A stretch of 64,000 bases of DNA from Streptococcus thermophilus. Its GTDB lineage: Bacteria > Actinomycetota > Actinomycetes > Mycobacteriales > Mycobacteriaceae. The notes under the pieces were generated by a model. The model saw only the letters and a program-made list of their open reading frames with translations. It did no database searches and was not told the origin of the DNA. The stretch lies in NCBI GenBank assembly GCA_900618065.1, contig UYIL01000003.1, positions 2,170,001 to 2,234,000 on the forward strand, given 5' to 3'. The translations under genes and the position numbers were made by a program. This document shows positions 17,836 through 25,780 of this stretch, piece by piece (within the stretch, counting starts at the first letter, position 1; every line of letters starts with the position of its first letter).

Positions 17836-18753
17836 TTAAGAAGTGGCTGGGGTTGTCAAAGCTGCGTCGATAAGCGCGCGGAGCTTTTTCTCCTCCTTCT
17901 TTGACGGCGTAGGCAGTTTCTCCCCGTCGACCGCGGTGACGCGCACGCCGCCGCGGACCGAGCTGACCAGCCAGACTTGCTCCGCGTCCCGCAGGTCGGC
18001 GACGGTGAGCTCTTTCTCCTTGCACTTCCATCCGTCCCGCTCGGCGAGAGCGAAAACTGCAGCCTGCGTCGTGCCGGGCAGCACATCGCCGCCGGTGACC
18101 GGCGTGCGCAGTTTGCCGCCACTGACCACAAGCACCGACGACGTCGCACCCTCCAGCACGCGGCCCGACGCGTCAACGTAGATGACATCGTCGTACCCGT
18201 TTTGCTTTGCCCACCGCAGCGCAGCCATCGCCGCGGCATAATTGAGCGACTTAGCGCCGACGCTCAGCCACGGTGCGGCTTCAGCGTCGCTGCCGCTGGC
18301 CAGCGTGTAACCGCGTTGCGCAGTCATCACTTTCACACCGTGTTCACGCTGGTCAAGCTGCTCCTGCGGCACCGGCCGGACCGTCACCCATGCGCTTGGC
18401 ACGCCCGTCGACTCACGCCCCCGGGTGTACGTCCACTGGCACTTCGCCTCCACATCAGCCGCGTCGAGGCCGGACTCGCGCACGAAGTCCCCCACCGCCT
18501 CGGCAGTCGCTTTCTCCCACGTCGCTGCCTCGGGCACGGGAAGACCGAGCAGCTCAGCCGAACTCTGGAAACGCCGTACGTGCGCCGTCAGATTCACAGG
18601 CTCACCGCGGCGGACGAGGATGGTTTCAAAGCAGCCGTCGCCACGCGTGACGGCCGCATCGTCCCAGTACACGTGCGGAAGGTTGGCGTTTTGGCGTCGC
18701 AGCGAACCGCCGAACGGCTCGACAAGATAGATCACTGGCTGTTGGGCGCGCAT
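17836..18753 (-). CDS. pabC: Aminodeoxychorismate lyase PabC (class IV aminotransferase fold)
   Basis: PLP enzyme converting 4-amino-4-deoxychorismate to p-aminobenzoate and pyruvate in folate synthesis. Seen: 'GDGCFETILVRRGEP' at the N-terminus, the PLP lysine within 'VGAKSLNYAAAMAALRWAK', and 'VLEGATSSVLVV' and 'LPGTTQAAVFALAERDGW' typical of fold IV. A D-amino acid or branched-chain aminotransferase is the alternative, but length (305) and the location beside the folate-binding ygfZ favour PabC. One CGTCGATAAGC copy lies at 17865-17875. Confidence 0.8.
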   Translation of the reverse strand: MRAQQPVIYLVEPFGGSLRRQNANLPHVYWDDAAVTRGDGCFETILVRRGEPVNLTAHVRRFQSSAELLGLPVPEAATWEKATAEAVGDFVRESGLDAADVEAKCQWTYTRGRESTGVPSAWVTVRPVPQEQLDQREHGVKVMTAQRGYTLASGSDAEAAPWLSVGAKSLNYAAAMAALRWAKQNGYDDVIYVDASGRVLEGATSSVLVVSGGKLRTPVTGGDVLPGTTQAAVFALAERDGWKCKEKELTVADLRDAEQVWLVSSVRGGVRVTAVDGEKLPTPSKKEEKKLRALIDAALTTPATS

Positions 18754-18786
18754 ACCGGCCCATTATGCCCGCGTAGGATCGAACGG

Positions 18787-19950
18787 GTGAGTTACCGTTC
18801 GCCTATCCTCGCCGTGCGCGGCGCCACAGAACTACCCGACGCATCGCTTATCGACGCCGCAGGCGTCCCCTCCCACTACAGCGACCCCCTGCGCGAACAA
18901 CGCGCAGTCGAACGCGGCGGCGTGGTCATCGACCGCAGCCACCGCCGCGTCATCCGCGTCGCCGGGCCCGACGCGCCGGTGTTCCTGAACAACCTGCTCT
19001 CGCAGAAGCTCGACAGCGTCTCCCCCGGCTTCACGGCCGCCGCGCTCGACCTAGACATGCAAGGCCGGATCCTCCACCACGCCGATGTCACCCGCACTGA
19101 GGATGCCTTTTACCTCGATGTTCCCTCCTACGCCTTCGAGACTTTCCTCGACTTCCTGACCAAGATGATCTTCTGGTCCGACGTCACCGTCGAAGAAGCG
19201 GACCTAGCCATCCTCACCGTGCTCGGTGCCCCGGCGTCCTTCGACCCGGCAGCCGCGCTCGCTGCCCCACCCGCTTTCGTGCGGACGGTCGACTGGCGCG
19301 GCCCGCGACGCATCGACATCGCCGTGCCGCGCGAAGAGCTGATGAACGCGTTCCGCGCTTTACGAGATTCCGGCCTCACGCCAGCCGGCATCATGACCTT
19401 CACTGCCGAGCGCATCAAGGCCCTCGAGCCAGAACAGCGTGCCGACCTCGACGCCAAATCCATCCCACACGAAGCGCACACCCTCATTGCGCGCGGCGGC
19501 AACCTCGGCGCCGTCCATCTGGACAAGGGCTGCTACCGCGGACAGGAGACCGTCGCGCGCGTGGAGAACCTTGGCCGCTCCCCACGCCTTTTGGTCATGC
19601 TGCATATCGACGGCTCCGCCCCCGTCGACCCCCAGCCCGGCGACACCATCACCATGGGCGGGCGCACCGTCGGCCGGCTTGGGTCTGTCGCACACGACTG
19701 CGACTACGGCCCGATCGGCCTGGCGCTGGTGAAACGCTCCGCTCTCAACGCCCCAGCCACGCCAGGGCCCGCCGCAGCTGTCGGCGCGCAACTGGAGATC
19801 CACGCAGGCAGTGGCGCAAACACCACCGACCCGGTGGTCGTCTCCGCGTCCGTCGACCCTGACTCTCTCCCAGCGGATGAGGGTCAGCGGGCGGGGCGGG
19901 TAGCCGTCGATAAGCTGCGTGGCAACGCGAAAACGCACCCCAGCTCATAG
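18787..19950 (+). CDS. ygfZ: Folate-binding protein YgfZ (iron-sulfur cluster repair)
   Basis: Tetrahydrofolate-binding GcvT-like protein that supports Fe-S cluster enzymes. The diagnostic motif K-G-C-Y-x-G-Q-E is present as 'LDKGCYRGQETVARV' near residue 245. The 387 residues cover the GcvT N-terminal and barrel domains. The GTG at 18787 follows TAGGAT (18774-18779) after seven bases and has no Shine-Dalgarno, so a leaderless start is likely; the open frame further upstream is antisense to pabC. It is divergent from pabC. CGTCGATAAGC copies lie at 18846-18856 and 19905-19915. Confidence 0.88.
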   Translation: MSYRSPILAVRGATELPDASLIDAAGVPSHYSDPLREQRAVERGGVVIDRSHRRVIRVAGPDAPVFLNNLLSQKLDSVSPGFTAAALDLDMQGRILHHADVTRTEDAFYLDVPSYAFETFLDFLTKMIFWSDVTVEEADLAILTVLGAPASFDPAAALAAPPAFVRTVDWRGPRRIDIAVPREELMNAFRALRDSGLTPAGIMTFTAERIKALEPEQRADLDAKSIPHEAHTLIARGGNLGAVHLDKGCYRGQETVARVENLGRSPRLLVMLHIDGSAPVDPQPGDTITMGGRTVGRLGSVAHDCDYGPIGLALVKRSALNAPATPGPAAAVGAQLEIHAGSGANTTDPVVVSASVDPDSLPADEGQRAGRVAVDKLRGNAKTHPSS

Positions 19951-19964
19951 AAGCGGGGTGCGCG
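19932..19964 (-). terminator. Rho-independent terminator of the DUF3073 gene
   Basis: On the minus strand CGCACCCC and GGGGTGCG pair across a loop and are followed by TTTT. It overlaps the last codons of ygfZ on the other strand. Confidence 0.75.
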
Positions 19965-19973
19965 TAAGCGGGC

Positions 19974-20189
19974 TTATCGGCGCTGCGCGTCGTCCTCAGG
20001 ATCCCAGTCCGCATACTCAGCGTACTGCGGGTCCACCTCATAATCGTCGGAGTCATCCTCGTCCCACTCGGAACGGGTGGGCTGGCCTGCAAGCTCACGC
20101 TGGAGCGAATCCAGATCCATGTCAGGCGTGTTGTACTTCAGCTGGCGTGCAACCTTGGTCTGCTTTGCTTTGGCGCGTCCGCGACCCAT
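19974..20189 (-). CDS. DUF3073 domain protein
   Basis: Small 71-residue protein of the actinobacterial DUF3073 family: a basic start 'MGRGRAKAKQTKVARQLKY' followed by a strongly acidic second half rich in Asp, Glu and Tyr. The function is unknown; basic/acidic polarity suggests a nucleic-acid or ribosome contact, which is speculation. It is transcribed alone, between purM upstream and its own terminator, and its 163-bp leader contains an AT-rich stretch and a hairpin. Confidence 0.85.
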   Translation of the reverse strand: MGRGRAKAKQTKVARQLKYNTPDMDLDSLQRELAGQPTRSEWDEDDSDDYEVDPQYAEYADWDPEDDAQRR

Positions 20190-20352
20190 GGCGTGACCCC
20201 CTTGAGGTGTCCTAAAGGGCGGCTCGGGAATTCGGCGGCCCTTTTAAAATCTTAAAAATTTGTCCTGCAAGCCATAATAGCGTGCGAGTCAAATTGTCGC
20301 GCACATAGCTGCCGCCTGCGTAAACCCGCGCGATGCGAACATCAGGGACAGA
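20190..20352 (-). promoter_or_regulatory. Leader/promoter region of the DUF3073 gene with hairpin
   Basis: The 163 bp between purM and the DUF3073 gene contain no gene. On the minus strand TTGACT and TATTAT occur close together in an AT-rich stretch (~20270-20305), then AAAAGGGC/GCCCTTT forms a stem (about 20213-20243) in the presumed 5' untranslated region, and AAGGGGG lies close to the ATG. The hairpin could stop purM read-through or regulate the downstream gene. Confidence 0.4.
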
Positions 20353-21420
20353 TTAGAAAGAGTGCGACCCCACGAGCACCGCGCGAGCGCCCTCGTCCGC
20401 ATCGGTGGCGCCGCGGACCTCGCCGAGCTCCCAGCACTCGACGTGGCGGGCTGTGAGCATTGCCAGCGCACGGTCACGATCCTCCGGCGCGACAACGGCG
20501 ACCATGCCGACGCCCTTGTTGAAGGTCTTCTCCATCTCAGCATCCGGCACCTTGCCCACAGACCGGATCGTGCGGAAGATTTCCGGCGGGCTCCACGTCG
20601 CGCGGTGCATTTCCGCGACCTTGCCGTCCGGAATGACGCGCTCCATGTTGCCCACCAGGCCGCCGCCGGTGACGTGGCAGAACGTGCGCACCTCGCACTC
20701 GTTGGCCAACGCCAAGCAGTCGAGGGCGTAGATGCGGGTCGGCTCCAGCAGCTCCTCGCCGAGGGTGCGGCCGAGCTCCTCAATGTGGCCGTCCAGCGGC
20801 AGGCCTGCCTTTTCCAGCAGGACGTGGCGGGCCAGCGAGTAACCGTTGGAGTGCAAGCCAGATGAGGCCATGCCGATGATGACGTCGCCTTCGCGCACGC
20901 GGTCCGGGCCGAGGACCTCTTCAGCTTCCACCACGCCGACAGCGGTGGCGGACACGTCGTACTCGTTCTCCCCCATCACACCGGGGTGCTCCGCAGTCTC
21001 GCCGCCGAGCAGGGCGCACCCAGCCTGGACGCAGCCTTCTGCGATACCGCCGACGATGTCGGCGATCTTCTCCGGCACCACTTTGCCCACCGCGATGTAG
21101 TCCTGGAGGAAGAGCGGCTCCGCGCCGCACACCACAAGATCGTCGACGCACATGGCCACCAGGTCGATGCCAATGGTGTCGTGCTTGTCCATCGCCTGGG
21201 CGACAGCGAGCTTCGTGCCCACGCCGTCGGAACCGGCCGCGAGCAGAGGCTGCTTGTAATTGCCCAGCGCGAACAGGCCGGCAAAGCCGCCCAAGCCGCC
21301 GCGGACCTCGGGGCGGGTGGCGCGCTTCGCGTGGTCCTTGATCAGCTCGACAGCGCGGTCGCCCTCTTCGATGTTGACGCCAGCTGCGGCGTAGGAGACG
21401 TCCGACTCGGGGGTGGTCAT
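20353..21420 (-). CDS. purM: Phosphoribosylformylglycinamidine cyclo-ligase PurM
   Basis: AIR synthetase, fifth step of purine synthesis, ATP-dependent ring closure of FGAM. The 355 residues show 'YAAAGVNIEEGDRAVELIK' at the N-terminus, 'LLAAGSDGVGTKLAVAQAM', the family signature 'LLGGETAEHPGVM' and 'HVTGGGLVGNMERVIPDG'. It begins 3 bp after purF stops, so purF-purM are cotranscribed. Confidence 0.97.
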   Translation of the reverse strand: MTTPESDVSYAAAGVNIEEGDRAVELIKDHAKRATRPEVRGGLGGFAGLFALGNYKQPLLAAGSDGVGTKLAVAQAMDKHDTIGIDLVAMCVDDLVVCGAEPLFLQDYIAVGKVVPEKIADIVGGIAEGCVQAGCALLGGETAEHPGVMGENEYDVSATAVGVVEAEEVLGPDRVREGDVIIGMASSGLHSNGYSLARHVLLEKAGLPLDGHIEELGRTLGEELLEPTRIYALDCLALANECEVRTFCHVTGGGLVGNMERVIPDGKVAEMHRATWSPPEIFRTIRSVGKVPDAEMEKTFNKGVGMVAVVAPEDRDRALAMLTARHVECWELGEVRGATDADEGARAVLVGSHSF

Positions 21421-21423
21421 GGC

Positions 21424-22920
21424 TTAAAACATCCCTTCCTGAATACGGCGCACAGCGTCCGCGTTCACGTTGTTCTCCGGCAGGCCCAGCGGGTAGTGGC
21501 CGTCGAAGCAGGCCGCGCACAGGCTTGCCGCGGGCCGCTGCGTGGAGGCGATCATGTCGTCGATGGAGACAAACGCCAGTGTATCCGCACCGATGACGCG
21601 GCAAATGTTCTCGGCGACAGCGGCATCATCTCCGCCGGCGTTGTTAGCAATCAGCTCGCCCGGGCTGGCGAAGTCGATGCCGTAGAAGCACGGCCACTTC
21701 ACCGGCGGCGAGGCAATGCGCACGTGCACCTCGGCAGCTCCTGCCTCGCGCAGCATCCGGATCAGTTTGCGCTGCGTGTTTCCGCGGACGATCGAATCAT
21801 CCACAACAACGAGCGACTTGCCCTCAATGATCTCGCGCACCGGGTTGAGCTTGAGCCTCAAGCCCAGCTGGCGCAACGTGTCCGACGGCTGAATGAACGT
21901 GCGGCCCACGTAAGCGTTCTTCATCAAACCCTGAGCGAACGGGATGCCGGACTCTTCGGCATAACCGATCGCGGCGGGAGTGCCCGACTCCGGCACAGGC
22001 ATGACGACGTCCGCATCCACCGGCGCCACATGCGACAACCTGCGGCCAATCTCCAGGCGGGCGGCGTTGACCGTTGTGCCTTCGATGACTGAATCGGGGC
22101 GGGCAATGTAGACGTACTCGAACACGCACGTCTTCGGCGTCGGTTCGGCGTAACGTTCGGTGTGGATGCCGGAGGCGTCGATAGCAATGAGCTCGCCCGG
22201 TTCGATGTCGCGCACGAAAGAAGCGCCCGTGATGTCCAGCGCGGATGTTTCAGAGGCGATGACCCAGCCTTTTTCCAACCGGCCGAGTGCCAGCGGGCGC
22301 ACACCGTGCGGGTCGCGGGCGGCGTACAGGGTGTGCCCATCGGTGAACACCAGACAGAAGGCACCCTTGATTTGCGGCAGCAGTTCGCGGGCGGAGTCGA
22401 GCAGGGTGCGCTCGCCGGTCACTCCGTCGGCAAGCAAAGCGCTGACCACGGCTGTGTCGGACGACGATCCCTGTCCATCGACATCCTCGCGCGGGACGAG
22501 CTTGCGCGCAACTGCCTCATCGCGCAGTGTCGCGTAGTTCGTCAGATTGCCGTTGTGCGCCAACGACACGTCGGTGCCGTTCGGCGAGGTCCGGAACATC
22601 GGCTGGACGTTCTCCCAGCTCTGCGCACCAGCTGTGGAATATCGGGTGTGGCCGATCGCCACGTCGCCCTGCAACGCGTCGAGGATCGCCTCATCGAAAA
22701 CCTGGGAGACCAGTCCGCTGTCCTTGAAGACCACGATGCGCCCCTGGTCGCCCACCGCGATGCCGGCTCCCTCCTGGCCGCGGTGCTGGAGGGCGAACAG
22801 GCCGAAGTACGTCAGCTTCGACACGTCCTCCCCGGGCGCCCACACCCCGAACACACCGCATTCTTCGCGTGGCTCGGGCTCGTCTGCTTCCAGATTCAGC
22901 ATCGGGTTCTGCACCTGCAC
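21424..22920 (-). CDS. purF: Amidophosphoribosyltransferase PurF
   Basis: First committed enzyme of purine synthesis, making phosphoribosylamine from PRPP and glutamine. The mature N-terminal nucleophile Cys is in 'REECGVFGVWAPGE' after a ~20-residue propeptide, which must be cleaved. The glutamine site 'HRGQEGAGIAV' follows, and the PRPP loop 'SLVVVDDSIVRGNT' lies near residue 370. The full length of 498 residues is normal. It is 32 bp downstream of the SCP-like gene. Confidence 0.97.
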   Translation of the reverse strand: MQVQNPMLNLEADEPEPREECGVFGVWAPGEDVSKLTYFGLFALQHRGQEGAGIAVGDQGRIVVFKDSGLVSQVFDEAILDALQGDVAIGHTRYSTAGAQSWENVQPMFRTSPNGTDVSLAHNGNLTNYATLRDEAVARKLVPREDVDGQGSSSDTAVVSALLADGVTGERTLLDSARELLPQIKGAFCLVFTDGHTLYAARDPHGVRPLALGRLEKGWVIASETSALDITGASFVRDIEPGELIAIDASGIHTERYAEPTPKTCVFEYVYIARPDSVIEGTTVNAARLEIGRRLSHVAPVDADVVMPVPESGTPAAIGYAEESGIPFAQGLMKNAYVGRTFIQPSDTLRQLGLRLKLNPVREIIEGKSLVVVDDSIVRGNTQRKLIRMLREAGAAEVHVRIASPPVKWPCFYGIDFASPGELIANNAGGDDAAVAENICRVIGADTLAFVSIDDMIASTQRPAASLCAACFDGHYPLGLPENNVNADAVRRIQEGMF

Positions 22921-22952
22921 AACTTTAGTGGATCATCCTCGCAGAGAAGCAA

Positions 22953-23333
22953 TCAGAACCGGACCACCGGCAGGCCCGCAACCACGTCCCCGGCGCGCGA
23001 ACCCGAGGCGCTGACCCAGCCGTTAGCGACCGCTTCTGCAAACTCAACCTGCCCCGTCGCCAGCTGCAGCCACACCTCCGGCGCCATCTCCACCACATTC
23101 GGCGGCGTCCCGCGCGTGTGCCGCGGACCCTCCACGCACTGCACCGCCACGAACGGCGGAACCCGAAGTTCGACGGTATGACCTGGGAGTTCGGCGGCGA
23201 GGGCGCGGGCGGTGCGTCGACAAGCATCTGCGAGCTGGGCGCGCGGCGGGCGCGGTTGCGACGGATCCTCGATCCACCCGCGCACCGCCTCCACAGCAGC
23301 ACGCGTCGCAGCGGGATCATTCTTCTGGGCCAT
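22953..23333 (-). CDS. Bacterial SCP-like (sterol carrier family) protein
   Basis: 126-residue protein with the pattern of the small actinobacterial sterol-carrier-like family found next to purF. It has an N-terminal helix starting 'DPAATRAAVEAVRGWI', 'ELRVPPFVAVQCVEG' and a C-terminal 'NVVEMAPEVWLQLATG' and 'VSASGSRAGDVVAGLPVVR'. It probably binds a hydrophobic ligand, but none is known. It is cotranscribed with purF-purM on spacing. The start codon lies 57 bp from the divergent thioesterase gene. Confidence 0.72.
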   Translation of the reverse strand: MAQKNDPAATRAAVEAVRGWIEDPSQPRPPRAQLADACRRTARALAAELPGHTVELRVPPFVAVQCVEGPRHTRGTPPNVVEMAPEVWLQLATGQVEFAEAVANGWVSASGSRAGDVVAGLPVVRF

Positions 23334-23390
23334 AGGCCCATCCTAGGCCGACGCGAGCACCCCACCCCGGCAAGGACTAAGGTCAGAGCA

Positions 23391-24395
23391 ATGACCGAGA
23401 AGGTAACGCCGACCAAAGACCCCTCCATCACCCTGCGCTTCATGGCAGCCCCGACCGACGTGGTACTCGCCGGATCCCAGGGAGTCTCCGGCGGCCGCGT
23501 GCTCGAATGGATCGATAAGGCCGCCTACGCCTGCGCCGTCCAGTGGTCCGCCACGTACTGCGTCACCGCCTACGTCGGCCACATTCACTTCACCCGCCCC
23601 ATCCCATCCGGCCACATCGTCGAAGTGCGCTCCCGCATCGCCATGACCGGACGATCCTCCATGCACATCGTCAACGAAGTGCTCTCCGCCGACCCACGCG
23701 AAGGCGTCTTCACTCGCGCGTGCGACTGTCTCGTCATCTTCGTGGCCAAAAACCCCGACACCGGCAAATCCATGCCCGTGCCCGCCTTCGTGCCCGCCAC
23801 CGACGAGGAACGCCGCGTCCAAGCAGCCGCGAAATCCCGCATCCAACTCCGCGACGAAATCGAAACCGAAATGCTCAAGCAGTCCTACGACGGCGCCTCC
23901 GACGCCCCGCGCATCATCCACCGGTTCATGGCCAAACCCACCGACATCAACTGGGGCGGCAAAGTCCACGGCGGCACCGCCATGGAATGGATCGACTCCG
24001 TGGGCACCTCCTGCACCATGGAATGGTCCGGTGAACGCACCTTCGCCGTTTACGCCGGCGGCATCCGCTTCTACAAACCCATCTCCATCGGCGACCTCAT
24101 TGAAGTCGACGCGCGCATGACCCGCACCGGCAAAAAGTCTATGAACGTGACCACGCACGTGCGCGCCGGCGACCCCCGCGGGGGCCGAGACAACCTGACC
24201 ACCGCCATCCACGCCACTTTCACCTACATGGCCGTCGACATCGACGGCACTCCCCTACCCGCCCGCCAGTTCACCCCCGTCACCGACGAAGACAAAGCCC
24301 TGTGGGAGCACACCCAGGTTCTGCAGGACCTGCGCCAGAAGTACGCGCCGATGCCGCTGGTCAAACCGAATCCGGCCCGCCAGACCGTCGACTAG
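23391..24395 (+). CDS. Acyl-CoA thioesterase with two hotdog domains
   Basis: 334 residues with a repeated hotdog domain. The two halves align visibly: 'RFMAAPTDVVLAGSQGVSGG' near residue 14 and 'RFMAKPTDINWGGKVHGGT' near 180; each is followed by 'EWIDKAAY' or 'EWIDSVGT' and a 'TGRSSMHI' or 'TGKKSMNV' strand. This is the BFIT/YciA-type thioesterase layout, hydrolysing acyl-CoA in the cytoplasm. The ATG at 23391 has TAAGGT at 23378-23383, seven bases upstream, and no Shine-Dalgarno; the open frame further upstream is antisense to the SCP gene. Confidence 0.88.
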   Translation: MTEKVTPTKDPSITLRFMAAPTDVVLAGSQGVSGGRVLEWIDKAAYACAVQWSATYCVTAYVGHIHFTRPIPSGHIVEVRSRIAMTGRSSMHIVNEVLSADPREGVFTRACDCLVIFVAKNPDTGKSMPVPAFVPATDEERRVQAAAKSRIQLRDEIETEMLKQSYDGASDAPRIIHRFMAKPTDINWGGKVHGGTAMEWIDSVGTSCTMEWSGERTFAVYAGGIRFYKPISIGDLIEVDARMTRTGKKSMNVTTHVRAGDPRGGRDNLTTAIHATFTYMAVDIDGTPLPARQFTPVTDEDKALWEHTQVLQDLRQKYAPMPLVKPNPARQTVD

Positions 24396-24426
24396 ACGGC
24401 CAGTCTGTACGTTTCTGGCAGCAGGA

Positions 24427-24471
24427 AGGCCGAGGCCTGAACGCTGGTTCGCAGCGCCCGAGCCCCGGCCT
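24427..24471 (+). terminator. Terminator after the thioesterase gene
   Basis: AGGCCGAGGC pairs with GCCCCGGCCT (one mismatch) and is followed by TGTTTGATTGGTTTG. It separates the thioesterase from the convergent AT-richer block. Confidence 0.6.
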
Positions 24472-24489
24472 GTTTGATTGGTTTGACCG

Positions 24490-24726
24490 TTAGGCGTTCG
24501 CGGGGACGAGATCGTGGATGATTGCGTCCTCGCTGGCGAAGTACCGCGAGTGCGTTTGCCTGAGGCTGCGGAGACTGTCGGACAATATCACCACGACTTC
24601 CGTGTCCGTGTCGGGACGGTTGAGCTGGCGGTTGATCTGCTCTTTCGCCGCTTCCCGGGCGTCCTCGTACGGGGTCACCTCGAGTCGCCCCGTAGGACGG
24701 TGGTACTCGATAAGGAAATGAATCAC
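24490..24726 (-). CDS. 78-residue partner of the alarmone-synthetase-like gene (unknown family)
   Basis: I do not recognise this protein. It starts 'MIHFLIEYHRPTGRLEVTPY', then a charged helix 'DAREAAKEQINRQLNRP', a hydrophobic strand 'EVVVILSDSLRSLRQTH' and a short C-terminal strand, suggesting a compact beta-alpha-beta fold. The GTG start at 24726 overlaps the stop of the upstream synthetase by four bases (GTGA), and GAGG-rich sequence lies just before it, so the two are translationally coupled. Context makes an antitoxin, immunity or regulatory subunit plausible; this is inference. Base composition is lower in GC than the neighbours. Confidence 0.75.
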   Translation of the reverse strand: MIHFLIEYHRPTGRLEVTPYEDAREAAKEQINRQLNRPDTDTEVVVILSDSLRSLRQTHSRYFASEDAIIHDLVPANA

Positions 24727-25547
24727 TGCCCTCGCCCCTCCAGGTAGAAGATCTCGTTACTTGTTCTGCGCATTAACTCTACTAATTCGAGTTCCTCCTG
24801 AGAAGATTTTGCCCACCCGCGCTGAAGCAGCTCGGTAGCAACATCAGCTTCAGAAGATAGATCCCTGAGTAGAGCCTCCCTGCGCTCTTCGAGCGACCGG
24901 ATAGCATCCGAGAAAAACCGGACACGCTGAATGATGGGAAAAGCCTCCCCGTATTCCTCGATTGTTGGTTCACCATATCTAATCCCTCGCCCAACTCTGT
25001 CGCCCAAGGATTCATTCAGGTTCGCCCACTTCGCCTGAAGGGTAGTTCTGACCTGCACTTCGATTCGTCCCGCGTTGCTGCGCACCCATAAATGAATCGC
25101 CCGGTAGCCGTGCTGATGATCAACTAGGTAGTCCTTCACCTCAACATTTCCGCCCGCTGCCTCAAGAACACCCACCATGCGGCGCACGATCTCACGCTGC
25201 GCAGTGAGACCACAGGGAATGTCATACCTCGCACCCGCAAAGTCCTGCACTGATTCCAAACCAATGTTGATTCGAGCGAGTTTGGCAACCAAGGTGTCCT
25301 CGCTCTTAGTTCGCCCACCCCTTACGACTTCGCCATCCAACTGGTAGATCAGGCCGGAATAACTCACCGCAGCCCGGTAGTCTGCGATCGCTTCGTCGCA
25401 CAAACGCCACGTCTCAGCGATCAACGAATCGTGCCACACCAGTATGTCTTCGTACTTCTCAACATCCAGGCCCTCGCCCGCCATGAGCGCTTTCCCGGCT
25501 CGCTTCATATCGCCCTTCGAGAAAGGCGGCTTACTGTTCAGATCCAC
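24723..25547 (-). CDS. RelA/SpoT-domain nucleotidyl pyrophosphokinase (small alarmone synthetase or toxSAS)
   Basis: 274 residues with a single RelA/SpoT synthetase domain and no HD hydrolase domain. In order: the ATP-binding 'RGGRTKSEDTLVAKLARIN' near residue 78, 'VQDFAGARYDIPC' with the D-x-x-G-x-R motif, 'KDYLVDHQHGYRAIHLWV' (acceptor-stacking Tyr in YRAIH), and 'IEVQVRTTLQAKWANLNESL' near 170. So the catalytic set looks complete. A C-terminal helical region of ~60 residues follows. The GTG at 25547 was chosen over the ATG at 25574 because CCTCCTT at 25556-25562 reads AAGGAGG on the minus strand, eight bases before it. It is AT-richer than the flanking purine genes and looks inserted. It could be a housekeeping-type SAS or a toxic SAS; sequence alone does not decide. 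Confidence 0.85.
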   Translation of the reverse strand: MDLNSKPPFSKGDMKRAGKALMAGEGLDVEKYEDILVWHDSLIAETWRLCDEAIADYRAAVSYSGLIYQLDGEVVRGGRTKSEDTLVAKLARINIGLESVQDFAGARYDIPCGLTAQREIVRRMVGVLEAAGGNVEVKDYLVDHQHGYRAIHLWVRSNAGRIEVQVRTTLQAKWANLNESLGDRVGRGIRYGEPTIEEYGEAFPIIQRVRFFSDAIRSLEERREALLRDLSSEADVATELLQRGWAKSSQEELELVELMRRTSNEIFYLEGRGQ

Positions 25548-25716
25548 TTCAAGCCCCTCCTTAGCTACGTTCAAGTGGATTAGTTTCGCACTTTAGAACG
25601 TCTGTCTAGCGCGACTTCCTCTACTGCCGAACGTGCGTTCGATTCGCGCTGCGGCTAAATGCCCTGTCGCACCTAGTCACATGCAGCCAGGACTTCCCTT
25701 TACGGGAACAGGAAAA

Positions 25717-25758
25717 TCCCCGGCCACCGCTCTCGCAAAGTGAGGCGGGTACCGGGGA
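25717..25758 (-). terminator. Rho-independent terminator of purSQL
   Basis: On the minus strand TCCCCGG...CCGGGGA with inner CCGC/GCGG pairing is followed by TTTTCC. The rest of the 25548-25780 gap holds only the presumed promoter of the synthetase gene, with no further gene seen. Confidence 0.75.
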
Positions 25759-25780
25759 GTATGCGGTTAAAGCCCTGCGT

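Noticed and set aside
17977..18786. Upstream extension of the ygfZ frame
   Set aside because: It lies opposite pabC, and a GTG with correct -10 spacing at 18787 gives the normal YgfZ N-terminus.
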